Assembly (NCBI RefSeq): GCF_019399895.1
Contig: NC_091883.1
Span: 2,646,377-2,710,376 of the forward strand
Source: Cardiocondyla obscurior
Taxonomy: Eukaryota > Arthropoda > Insecta > Hymenoptera > Formicidae
Length of the DNA: 64,000 nt
Reading direction: 5' to 3'
Below the pieces are notes generated by a model. The model worked only from the letters and a program-made list of their open reading frames with translations, did no database searches and was not told the DNA's origin. The position numbers were made by a program, and so were the translations under genes. Within the stretch, counting starts at the first letter, position 1, and each line of letters begins with the position of its first letter. Below, piece after piece: positions 1 through 12,453 of the stretch.

Positions 1-3000
1 TAAAGTATGTGCGGAATAGAGAATTATGAGTTCCTCGCCGGGTCGAGTGAGGACACGAGCTTGAGAAACTCTGACCGCACGAAGTCAGGTATGTTAGGAA
101 AATATATAAATGGGTTCCCCACAAAACGGAGAGAAGTCTGGCGGTTGACAGGCAGCAGGGTGCACGATGCCTCATTGTTAGCTCATTGTTGGCGATTCCT
201 TGTGCTTTATGCGCACGTATCTGGCTATCTTCTCCGCCGGCACGGTTCTCCAAATTACCGAAGACGTCGCGCGGGCAAAGAGGAACGAGGTTGAATTTAG
301 CATTCATTGTGAACGGCCACGGAACTGGACACCCCCACTGCGATAGAAACACCCGCAATGTAATAAAAAAAAATTAAAAAAAAAAAATATATAAAATAAA
401 ACCTATACATATGTAAGACTGGAAGGAACGCGACACCTACGACTTTAGGAAAGAGAAAAAGAAAGAGATAAGAAAAGGAAACCCTTCCGCTTTTCAATGC
501 TGTCTCGCGACGGCGTATCTGCGACGAATCGGCCAGTGGTTCCTCGAATAAGAGCCGGCTGTTGTATCGCGTGAAACGTCCCACTGCGTTTCAATCAAAA
601 TCATCCCTTGATGAATTCGAATTATATTTATTATATCGCGGGATCAAAAAAGAGGATTATTACCGTGGGAATCCAATTACGATTCTGGATTGTACGGGTT
701 TGAGATTGTACCGATAAAAAAAAAAAAAAAGAAGGCCCCCGAGATGTTCGACAAAGATACCTAAAACAAGGTTTCCGTAGCAGCTATAATCTAAATCCGG
801 AGAAAAGTCTTTATTACAATTTATCTTTAAATCTCGTTAAAGAGCAGATGGGCAGTTGTTTAATTTGTATAACTGGATTAATTTGCGAAACATTGAAACC
901 CATTGAAAAAACTTATCTTCGTTCGATTTGGTTTACTCTGTTCGGTAAAAAAAAAAAAATAAAAAGAAAAAAAAAAGACAGGAAAGCGCGATAAAAAAAA
1001 TTTTTTTTAATTAATAAATAAAAAAAACTGCTGCGCGAAGTGCAATCTGACGAGCGGAAACTTTCGCTCGACGTTACGAAATCGGGCTCGACGCTCAAAG
1101 GCTCGCGGTCATTCGATGATGGCACACATTTGCGATGCACAATGCTCCTCGTTCCATTCTCCTCGCCACGTACCCGTAGGCCCACCCAAGGGTCCCGAAC
1201 GCACCCGTGCGAGGCGAGAACCTGAGGCCGTCGTTCCCCGTGACAGGAGGATACGGTTGCCACGAGATTGTTACTCTTAAGATATGAGACGAGCGTGAAG
1301 TAAATAAAGTATCCGGCGAAGAAAGCCAACGCGGATTCCGTCCGTCAATCGGTTAACAAGGTTGATTTTTAGACCGGCCCGGGGAGTACGTGCGATAATA
1401 ATAGCAATGACTCGTAATCGATCTTAACTTTACACGGGAGATGAATCACGGAGCTTAGAGGAAAAATCTTACGTCCAGCGCGAGCGCGAGCCCGGTGATA
1501 TACAACCTCTAATTAAGTTCCTGTCCTTCGCGCGATATCGCGGCGAGAAAAAATTAAAAAAAAAGAAGAGGAGAAAAAAAAAAAAAAAGATTTTGCCAGA
1601 TACGTTATGATCGATACGCCACATCGAAGTCACGTCAGGTTAGCGGGGTTAATTATCCGACAGATACGCGCCGAGGAAGAGGATGGCACGCCGTCATTGG
1701 GCCGTCAATACCGGTATCCTCCCAAATCTGGCTGGGTAAGAACATTTCCATGCGAATGGATTGTTAAGGATGCCGTTACGCCTTGATAAAAACCGGTTCT
1801 CGAATCGCGAATCTAGCTATTCTTGCGGCGCTTCTCTCGCGCGGCCCGGCGTGACTCGCCGTATTACTCGCCGATTCGACTTTTAAACCGGCTGATGCTG
1901 ACCGACGGTGTGTTTTATCTGCCGTCCGATCTGACGTTTCTCAAACCCGTTTAGAATACCGAATTTCGTGGCCGGACCGCGGGCGCGCGTCCGCGGTACG
2001 TAAATATTTCGTTTTCCCAGGCGCAGAAGGGGAGGCGAGGTGGATTATCGCCGGCTTGTTAATTTTAAAACGTTTAATTTATTCCGCCGATCGTTCCAGC
2101 GTCGTTTTCGCCGGCGAGCCGCGTGAAATAAAATACCCGCTCATCAGACGTAAATTATCCTCTATTGGGCTCTTAACGCCAACGCCAATTTATACAACGC
2201 GTCTCTATCTTGACGCATAATTAAGGAATTAGGAGGATAACCGCGAGGCGAACGACGCCGGCGACACCGCGACGTCTCTATTTATAAATAATAATCCGCT
2301 CTTGCGTTATTATTTATTGCAATTTCCCCAGTTAGTGCTTGCGGCGCGATGGGTAATTTAAATTGCCGGCTCGGAACAACGGGCGAATGAAAATAATTAC
2401 GATTTACATTTAATGCGCGTGTCTTTTTAAGACAATTTTCGAGAGGTATTAAAAATTAATTTGCGATCGTAATTAAAAGATGAAAAGAATTTTTATATTT
2501 GATCTCTTGTTTTTGCTTAACTCACGTCGTTCTGACGATGTTAAACTTAATTCGCGCACCGTCTTCGGTGCTGGCTACTGTAAAGTGAGCGGCATTTTTA
2601 TATTAAACTCCCGAAATCCATGACCATTAAGATAATTACAGTAATTTTTGAATGACAAATTTGTTTTCGGCGCAGTAATAACGCGGAATGTCGACCGAGC
2701 ACGGACGCAAGTTAATTTAAGCCTATGCGCGCCGATCGAAAAGAGAGAGAGAGAAAGAGAAAAAAAAAACTGTTAAAAACTGACGGAATCGATTGAGAAA
2801 GTATCGCACGTAAAAGGAATTCGGGGTAAATTCGCAAACACATATCAGGTAAACGAGGGCAAACACGGTACGAAAATATTTCCGCGGCAATTTATTCGCA
2901 GCACGTTATTCCGTAATGCACCTTTTTGCTCGATAAACATTGGGATCGGTGTATAAACGCCGCGGCTTGAAATAAAACATACCATTTCGACAAATCTCCG

Positions 3001-6000
3001 CCGTTAAACGAGACATCGATCGTATTTTTCTATGTTCGAGAAGAATGTTACATATAAACTGCGTGGTATAATAGACGCAGGGGGAGGAAGAGGGGGGAAG
3101 AGGGAGGGAAGGGGTGCGTACCCTGTAACCGCAGAAATGTCGAATATGCATATATAACGTGTGAGAGCCGCCCCGTTCAAAGCCCGCATATTCAAGTAAT
3201 GTATGACGTATTCGCGTACGCGCTCCAAACTGCATATAGAATATGCATATTCGCCCGTGCAATTTCGAGCTATATTACGCGCATATTTTTCTTTCCACCC
3301 CCTTTTTTTTCCACCTTTTTGTGTAGACCTTTAACCGGCGATGCGCGATCTTCCGTTATGTAATCCACAAACATTCGCGCACTCTTGTTCGCAACTTGCC
3401 TGATGAACTATCTTCATCAGCATATGCAGATATTCGACGTTCGAATAATATTCTGTTGTCAACTTCAGCGAAAATAATTCTCTTACAAACAAACAAACAA
3501 ACAAACAAAAAAAAATAAAAAACTGTAAAAAAGGAAAACATTTGTTTGAAAAATGAGGTAAATATTCAAATTAAAAATTGCGCCACAAAATAAAAAAATA
3601 AAAATAACCACCGACGAAAATAATCGCACGAGTTTGTGCTCGTCAATTATTAATCTAGCTTTAATAAAAGAAATCCCCCGCGTTTTCGTACGGTAATCTT
3701 CCTCGACTCTGTATCCGAATGGAGTCTCGGACAATCAATTCGCCACGGTTCGGTACGATATTGACGGCGTATCAGCCGTCCGCGTTACGAGTAAAGGTCG
3801 CGAAGTAAATCGGCGTCTAGTAGCCCGGTAAATATTCCGCACCCCTGGAATTAACTATCGGTGGATGGGTTTAGGGGAGGTCATGACGGTCGCTACGGCT
3901 GTTTGTTCTGCTTGGGAAATGACAGCTGACTCGCAATCCCAGTCCTCAGAACCGCTCTAGCGCGAGAGACCGGCGGAAATAGAATGAAAAGGGCGAGCGG
4001 CGGCCCTTCTCCGAGTCAATATAGCGACGCGAAGTTTCTTTTGCGTACGTTTCCAGTTGCAAAAATGACTCGCGCTTCCTTCGGCAAAAGGACGTGCCGC
4101 GGAGGAGCCCTCGTACTGGACGCCTTAAAGTCCACAAAAATTGTTGTTCTTCTCCCGCCTTTCGTTCCGCGCGCAAAGTGCATTTTCTGATACCTTACCG
4201 CGGGGTGGAAGGAATTAATTCTAAAATTTTCAGGCCGAGAATTCCCCCCCCCCTCTTCCCGCCCGCCGATGCACTTCGCGGAATTAAGGGATTCAAAATA
4301 AAACTGCGTGCACGGCTGGGCTTTCAGAAATTTTCCCCCGCGAGGAATAAAAACGTTACGGTGATATTTTTTCACGACCGCTTCACGCAACGCATACGTT
4401 GAGTACACGTAAGTCCGCTGAGTGTGCAAATAGCTGTTTCTACATGCAGACGGTGTTGCGAGATCGTGCTCGCGAAGAGCACTTAGGCTTTGTCTTTAGA
4501 ATCCGGATTTTCGAGTACTGTCGAACATCGGCGGATATATCGAAGCTGCACCTGGACGTACGTGGTATAAATTAAATGCACACGCTGCGCACGCGATATT
4601 ACGTAGATGCGATATATATTTGGCTCAATCATATTTTTGTACTTCGTAGATTTTTCTTTTATTTTTTTTTAAGAGAACATTGAATGTTACAAACGAACTG
4701 TATCTAAATCACAGGGCGAAGACGATATAAAAACATTTTGGCGGAACGGCCTGGGGTTCGGGGCTCGTTACGCGCGAGTTATCGGCAAAAATCGAAGTTA
4801 TTTGACACGGCTACGCGGGAAGGATCCAATTAGGTATACAACGTGCGCATTCGCGAATTTATTTACCGTCACATAAATCTCGTCAGTTGTAATATTTCGG
4901 TCCCGTTCCATCTTTTTTTTTTCCTCCCTTTTCTTTTTTTCCTTCCCCTCCGCCCCCAAATGTTTTCGTCGACGGCACTCGTACAGTTCTCGCGCGCGCG
5001 CGTAAGAGAGATATTTTTTTTCGCTTCTCTCCGACCGGGGAGAACGAGAGACGATGCGCCACATATTGCACATAAATTTCGCACGCTTCGTCATAAAAAG
5101 TCCACCGCGTCTCTGTGCATTATATCGCCATAACGGTGACCAAGGCCGGGCGTGCCTCGCTTTTCTCTCTGTCCCGCTAAGGCGGAAAATAAGATTCATT
5201 TTTTCTTTTTTTTTTTTTTTTGACAATGGCGATCCGACAAATCGGCGGCGTGAAGCGCGATTTTATACGGAACGCCCGAACGCCCGGCACCGGATGAGTA
5301 AATAATCCAGACAGGGTTGTCTCGGGTGGTTTATTTTTTACCGCGTGGCCAATCTCGTTTGGCCGCAGAACGCTAATAATGACCGATCGTCCGCGCCGTC
5401 ATGTCATCGTTCTCGAATTCGACATTCTATTAAACGGTAATAAATGCATGCGTCCCTCCGGGCGCGATAACGCATCTGTCTGAGAGATATCGCGAAAGAC
5501 GCTGTAATAATTGTACGTTCGTACTCCGTTTGGCGCGCGTATGAAGACATAAATATTTGATAAGGCTCGTGAATACGTATAAATACGTATAAAGCTAGAG
5601 CGAAAACCGAACGGAATATAGAGTGTAGATTTTAGCACGGAATTTTAGCTAATTAAATGCGTGTAATGCATGTTTCGTTGACGTCGGTCTCGCCGGGGCT
5701 GCTTTAATTCAATCTCGCAATGGTGAAACTGATTTTCTTTCAGATAGAATCTTTCCACTGCATATGCAATTCGTACATCGCCCAGCGATGACAAGGTTGG
5801 AATTCGAGTGGCGAGGAGAAATGATTTTCATATTGTTAATTAAATAATTTAAATTACCGAGTAATAAATGCATAATAAAAGGAATAATGAAGGCACGGTC
5901 GTAAATTTATCTCGTTACGCACGGGATCTTTTTTTTTTTCCGAGAAATTGATTAAAGTTGCGAAGAAATTAAAATGTTAAAAGAAAAAAAGAAAGAATAA

Positions 6001-7553
6001 AGGTTGGTTTAATATCTATCCGAAATGATGATTTAACATAATAAGCTTTTAATTTATTTCTTTAATTTTGCAAGTAACACCTTCGATCTCGTCGCCGGCG
6101 CGATATTATTCCGTTGTGAAATTAAAATGCTAATACCGCAACTTCCGCGAGTTTATCGCGGGATTAATTGGCAGGTGAGGGCTGGGAGGGCGGAAGGTGG
6201 AGCGTACGGCCCAGGCACGAAGCTCCTCATTTAGATAGTTATTTAACCCGCGAGGAGTATATCGATAATCGGACGGGAAGAAACGCACCAAGTGCAAGGG
6301 ACGGTGTAGCCGGGCGCACAAAAGCGCGGAGTTCATTTCATCTTCGATGGGCCTGGACGCCGGACTTTTTCCGATCCCGCAACAACCAGGTGGATCGATT
6401 CGATCGATAGTCAGTATTCGGAAGATCGAACCGATCGATAAACGATCCGGGAAGCCGTCCTGGCCACCTTTTTCTTCCGCTGCATTTCTCTGCATAGGGC
6501 CATATAGGAACCGCTAGAATTTTTCTTTTTTTCTCTTTTTTTTTCAAGCGTTTACGGGACGCAGAGGGAAGGAATCGGCCGCGATTGGTTCACGAGATTG
6601 CACCTTCTCCTAAATGAACCGTGCGTGCCTCGGATTGCGTGAACCACGCGTTCTTCTCGAGTTCTTTCGAGCAGCGTCTCATCGCCTTTCCTTTCTTTTT
6701 TTTTCTTTTTTTTCCTTCTTTTTTTCTTGGTATGCCAGATGCCGCCGAATTTTCTAGATGGTAGTTGATAAGGTAATAGGGGCCAGTGAAAAACAATCCG
6801 GCCACGTGAGGCTGCTGAATTTTATAATTAACCGGGCCGGCCAGCAGGATTATCGGTTTTTGCTCCGCGCGGCGCGATAGTATTTGGAAAATAACTCTAT
6901 ATCGCGCACCCGTGAATTTATCTCTTATTATTATACGTATATAATTTGTTATAGGTTTAATATTATATTACAGAATATTATAATGTACTGAATAAAACGC
7001 ATATCGTCAGAGTTCTTATTGCGGATCTTTTGTGCGGAAAATTTTGCAATATCCCCAGGAATTTATGCCCCGTAACGTTTTATAGTAACATTTTAATCTG
7101 CCGCATGACGATGTCAACTCCACGTATCGTCGGACACGTCATTGTGCTGTTGTGACGTTACAGTATTGACAAGCAATTACGTGGGCGTTTAACGTGGCTT
7201 ATAGATTCCTTCGGAGATTCTTCGATAATGCATTTTAAGAGATGCTCGTATTAAATATTAAAAACGCTCATTCTTAATACGTTTCCCTAAAAATAGGTAG
7301 CGAAAAAAATAGAATAACGTAGTATTTATTATTAGGATCGATAAATGGTGACGTTACAAATTTATCGCGCTCAGATTTTTCGAACATTTTTATAATCGAC
7401 ATTCTAGAACGAATTTCACAGCGAATTTTATCCGACAGTTTTTAATCCACAACATTGTAAATATCTCGGTAATTAAATTAAGTTTTTTATCGTATAAATA
7501 AAAAAAAAAGGAGTATCTAGTCACGAATTCTATCTTAATAATTCTATTTTAAG
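1..7553. other. gene-poor intergenic DNA
   Basis: I see no supported gene here. The reading frames present are short, lack family motifs and often overlap on both strands. The stretch alternates CpG-rich segments with A/T homopolymers. It includes an (AAAC)n microsatellite at about 3,485-3,509, purine-rich A/G tracts near 1,555-1,590 and 2,745-2,770, and T-rich tracts near 4,910-4,950 and 5,198-5,221. Upstream exons of the transcript at 7.5-9.6 kb could lie here, but I could not identify any. Confidence 0.5.
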
Positions 7554-7900
7554 TTCGAACGTCCCGAGAAGAAGCTGGACACTCCGACGGGAGGTTTAAT
7601 ATTCTGAGAGGAGGAGATGGCCATCGTGCATCAACGGAGCAACTCCAAAGGTAAGAATCACTTTTTTGAAATACAAATCTAATAGCTCATCGTTAGAAAA
7701 AATTTATTTTTAATTATTTAATTAATATACCGCGGACATTCTTCTTTAAAGATTAAAACGTATCTGTAAACGGGTGTGAATATATATGTGGCATTAAAAA
7801 TAAATCTGTATCATATTAATTAACATCAAGATGTAAAATACGCGTAAGGGTGAGACGTACAAGGGGAGCCCGGGGACAGGTAGGGTGGTGAGAGGCGGGG

Positions 7901-7951
7901 GTGCGAGCGGTAGGCGGCTAGCGGTGAGCGCGAGCCGCCTACCGCTCACAC
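7901..7951. other. GC-rich hairpin inside the putative lncRNA intron
   Basis: Positions 7,901-7,919 and 7,933-7,951 are inverted repeats of 19 nt with one mismatch, around a 13-nt loop. Flanking G-rich and C-rich stretches (about 7,883-7,900 and 7,962-7,975) can extend the stem imperfectly. The form fits a precursor microRNA, a structural intron element or a small foldback repeat. I recognise no known microRNA seed in it. Confidence 0.6.
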
Positions 7952-8861
7952 GTACGTGCTTCCCCCACCATCTCACTCGTTCGGCACATGTAGACTGTAC
8001 AGCACGTAGTTAAAAGAGCACGCGGTCGTACCGGAAGTAAGGTGATTATTCGATATAGAGAGACATATCCCAGCAAGAATCGCATCTTCCACTCTTCCCT
8101 CAACACGGAGAATACGGGCGAACAGTTCCCGTTCCTTTAAAGTAAGTTTAATCCCCGTTTACGTGTTATACGCATATGTGTGATATCCGAGGCGGTCATC
8201 TTATTGTTAGCTCGTCGATTGCTGTAGATTCTGTTCCGGTCAAGCTCCGAGCAACCCGATTCGGTATATATTCGGTATAAATTTCGTATAAATTCCGTCG
8301 TGCGACGTGTACCTGGGTGAAGCGGGTGAGATTGCAGCGGTCGCGACACAAAACATCGCGTGGTATTCACGTGATAACCTTGATCGCGCTAGCTGCCGGT
8401 CGAGGATACAGTTAGAACGCATCGACAAATATCGTCATTTAATAATCGTTGTTCTCGTTTCTGTTTTAGATGAGGAGAAGCTGCAGTACCTATTCTAGAC
8501 ATTTTGAGAGGAGGAGGAGGCCTCGTGCCTCGTGGCCTCGTGGAAAGGCACCGTGCTTCGACGGAGCAGTTCCACGGTAAGAATTATTTCTTTTTTATTT
8601 CTCTGATATTAATAGTCTGTCAATAAATATTAATGTGAACGCTCCTGCAATTTAATATTAATTTTTGTGTTACAGGATCTTGGTCTGCTTTACATCCCCG
8701 ACATCCTGAGAGGAGGAGGAGGTCTAGGAAAGGCATCGGGCATCGACGCAACATCTCGAAAGTAAGGATCACTTCGGCTTTACTTAAAAATTTTTTTTAT
8801 TAGACTGACTTCATTTACAGAATGTTACTAATTTCTATTTTGTATCTTTCTTTTGTTACAG

Positions 8862-9598
8862 ATATTATAGTGCCGTTATCGCCGAAATAAATGATTTGAA
8901 CGAACCGCAGCCGGTTCGTCGGGCGTTCGGGAGTGCCGCAAGTTTTCCGGCGTTTTTTTATTACGATCTTTTATACGGAAATGCGTTCGCGAGTGTCCAG
9001 TGCGCGGAAGGATGGCTCGTCACGTCCCATCTGAGTGGAGGAGCAGGTCCGGGGGACATCATGCATCGGCGGAGCAACTTATAGGTGAATATCAATTTTT
9101 TAAATTAAATTAAAAAAAAATACTTTTACTTTTTTTTTTTGTTAAACTTATAAACTAATTAACACGTCTACATTAATTTTTTTTTCTTTATGTTACAGCC
9201 ACCGGCAGTATTTTACAACTCCGCTGTCTTGCAGATTGGGTAAGTCAGTAACTTGTATTTTTTTCAGGATTTTCTTTTTCAGGACTACCGAAATATAACG
9301 CGCGAATGTAATCAGTAAATTTCGGGTTTCTAAATTCACGGTCGGGGTGTTCGCGAGTGACATGTGCGCGGCGCGGAAGGATGACTCGACACGTCCCATC
9401 TGGGAGGAGGAGCAGGCCCGGGGGGCATCATACATCGGCGGAGCAACTTATAGGTAAATATAAATTTATCTTTATAAAATCTGTAGAAAAAACCTTTACC
9501 TTTTTTTTTTTATTAAATTTATTAATCGATACATCGTCATGTCTACATTAATGTTTTTCATTTTATGTTACAGTCAAAACTCTACAACTCCGCTGAAG
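8862..9598 (+). repeat. tandem duplication of a two-exon/one-intron segment
   Basis: The segment 8,862-9,239 (exon, 114-nt intron, short exon) and the segment 9,283-9,598 (exon, 120-nt intron, short exon) are diverged copies. Shared landmarks include a TCGACACGTCCCATCTG-like block, GGAGCAGG.CCGGGGG, CATCGGCGGAGCAACTTATAG at the donor, GTCTACATTAAT and TTTATGTTACAG at the intron end, and ACAACTCCGCTG in the short exon. Because intron and exon were copied together, this is genomic duplication, not retroposition. A further degraded trace (CACGTCCCGAAGCATCGTGCATCA) may sit near 9,714-9,737. Confidence 0.75.
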
Positions 9599-12453
9599 GT
9601 GAGTCGCATAATTTTTCTTTTCGTAATTCGTAATTGAAGTCTTAAAAAATAGCGCGCGCGTATAGTTTCTTCTGATTGTTAAAAAGGAACGAGATTTATA
9701 TAAAGATTATACACGTCCCGAAGCATCGTGCATCACAATTTGTCCACGTAGATTAAGAGAAAATATTTAAACATCACGCGCGTATTGCCCAGCGTCGGCC
9801 GGATGCCGTTTCCATGGAATTTGCTTCGTCCGTGGGACATCGCTGACAATATACCCGTAATCAACTACTCGTTTGTCTCGCGTCAGACGATAATAAATGT
9901 CTCTCTATACATATTTCGCCCCTCGACGCCCGCCGCCGCCGTCGTTTCCCTGGGTGGTCGCGCCGCAAACTTTTGCCGGACAATAAAATACCGAGCCACC
10001 GTAAACATGCAAATGGAAAGATTCGCGCCGGCTTTCGGTTAGATCCCGCGTTAGGCTGCGACTAATGGGCCCCTACTTCGTCATCCATATGAATTTATAT
10101 CTGCCACGGGAATAAGCCGCGCTGATACCTTCCGCACGCGGTGGAAGCTAGCGCGGTCACGTAGTTTAAGCGGTGCGGAGTTTGCTCTTCCTAGGGAGAA
10201 ATAAAAGGGGCTCTTAATGTTTCATGAAACTTTGTAAAAATTGTATTTACGAGCCCCATACATGCTGTTTAAAATTTCATCACGCGATATCCTTGTATAA
10301 AAAAAAAAGGAGAAAAAGGAAAAAAAAAAAGAAGTATCCTCAACACGCGTGTCCGACGAGATTTGTGGAGGTTTTGTAATGAGCAAGGTAGAGCAATTTC
10401 GAGCTTCGTTTTTATTTCTAAGAAAACGAGGAAATTTTTTCAAATGAAAGAACTGAACTTATTATACATCCCGTTATATTATACGTCCCATTTCTTAATG
10501 TGCGCAGTTTGCTCAACGAGCTCAACGAGCAATAAAGAGTGCTGCCTTTTTAACGTACGGGGAAATTATTTCAGCCAAATTATAACAGTAAAAAGATTTG
10601 TAAAAAGCATATTCCGCGATATGTTACGTTTAGAACAGGAAGTGATTTTTTATTCCTTTTTTCTTATTTAAACAACAGATCTTACGATATTAATTTGTAA
10701 TGTATATCCGAACGAATTAAAAATTAATTTATATATTATCAGTTAATCGTGCGTAAGGAAAGAATTTCTATACGTCGCTTAAGATTCTCGTATACGTACA
10801 TAAAATTACGCGTTTCATTCAAAAGTATATAATCAGCTAAAGTGTAGGAACGTATAATCAAAAGATACTGAATACAAGAGGAAACTAATTAGAATGATAA
10901 TGCGAAGGAAGGAATATTAAAACGCGGGTTCGCTTTCCATTAAGCATATAAGGCGACACGTACTCGTTACAGAATAGAACGTTCGTAGTTTGCATCGAAT
11001 CATGTCGATTCGATTCATCGCGCGATAAGGTTTCCTTTTTTTTGGTACGACGGCATTGTTCGACTATTGGTGTCCCTTTGGCGAGCCCGGTATGTCTCTT
11101 CTTTCAAATGCATAACATACATTTTAAAGAATATCTAGATTACCTTCTCTTTGTTTCCGAATTATATTACGAATAAAAGAAGGAATAATGTAACAACTGA
11201 TTATCATATCGTTTACATAAGTATGCTATACGTATAATATATCGCCAGTTTTTATATAAAATTAAATTTCCGGTCACGTATAATTAATATAACATTAATA
11301 TAACACCGCGTATATTTCAAGATAGTATACAATTTAATATCTATGTATTTTTTATTATTTTTTTTTTCTTTAATTAAATGACGGTGAGTTAGCATTTCGT
11401 ATATTATTCGGGCACTCGTTTCGGGGGAGATGCTTCGTAATTCAGCGATCGGATAGCGGAATCTGTTCTCCGGTTTCTTCGGTAGAGAGGGCCACGGCGG
11501 ACCGATATGTGGAAATCGTTTTCCTCCTCCCCGAATTGATATCTCGATCTCGCGATCCTCCCGGCCGCGGGCGATTACTTTCGTTTCGGATTCTGGATAA
11601 ATAATGCATCGTTCGATCTGCCTTGGCCGGGGCCAAGATCGCGTTCTCCGTCTCGCGTGAATGCAGAGGAAGGCCGCGGCGATGTATCATCGTGATGTCG
11701 GGCGCGAAGGGACGACACGGCTGCGTTATCATAAGGGCGAGGGGGAAGAGATGTTCGCGCGCGCATGAAATGGTACCATTACGAATAAATGACGCTTCCC
11801 TCCGCCTTGCTCATCGAAATACCCGACGAAACGCCCAGTGGACCGATATTGTTATTATTTGACAAGTCTCGGCCCTTCAGTCATTCTCGTTCCGCGACAA
11901 CATCGAAGCACTCTCACGCTTCGTTTTATTAACACACCCTCGATAGGTTCTTTGCGTTGTCCCTTGTCCTAAGTGTTATGACTTTCCTAAGTGTCGTTTC
12001 CTTCGTACTTCGGACGCTCATCTAGTAATATCGAAGAAAGGATTCTTTAATTTTATTCGAATAATACTCTGTTAAATAATTTTTTATTTGTACTGCAGGA
12101 AATATTTATATTGCTAAACGCAAGATGATCAAATTCAATCTAAGAAAAAGAATAATGGGATTATGTGTAAATTGCTGTTAAGGATCGCTTTACAATGTGT
12201 GATTTTTTAGGAAAATATATATTCACGCAACAGAAAAATATTTGGATTATTATATTATTTTTGGAGCTTGCTCGAACAGCAATTTTATAAGTATGACGAT
12301 CGATTTCGCAGCTCGAAAGTAACAGCTGATCTTGAGAATCGCCAGAAAATATACTCTAGCATTAAGCAGGACGCATTTCTGTTTTGGGAGACTCGTCTCG
12401 AGCTCGACGAGCGCATAAAAAAAATGTAAACAGATTAACTCGGCGTCGTGGTC
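9599..12453. other. intergenic DNA, no gene seen
   Basis: This stretch lies between the iterated-exon cluster and the six-copy repeat exon. It is mostly A/T-rich, with a CpG-rich patch at about 11,440-11,780 where both strands carry short open frames without recognisable motifs. It may be an intron if the two exon clusters belong to one transcript, but nothing in the sequence proves a connection. Confidence 0.4.

Larger units (their letters stand above)
7554..9598 (+). ncRNA. putative spliced lncRNA with tandemly iterated exons
   Basis: Seven exon-like blocks have good splice sites on the plus strand: 7,554-7,650, 8,470-8,576, 8,676-8,761, 8,862-9,084, 9,199-9,239, about 9,283-9,453 and 9,574-9,598. 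Most are preceded by T-rich tracts ending in TTAG or ACAG, and are followed by GTAAG, GTGAA, GTAAA or GTGAG. Five blocks share a 3' half built around CATCG.GCATCGACGGAGCAAC just before the donor, and the first three also share a GAGAGGAGGAGG stretch. Blocks 4+5 and 6+7, with the introns between them, are clearly two copies of one segment of about 380 bp. No single reading frame stays open across the copies: the frame open in 7,554-7,650 is blocked in 8,470-8,576. I therefore call it non-coding. It resembles no gene I recognise. First and last exons are unknown, and a fast-evolving small-protein gene is not excluded. Confidence 0.55.
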
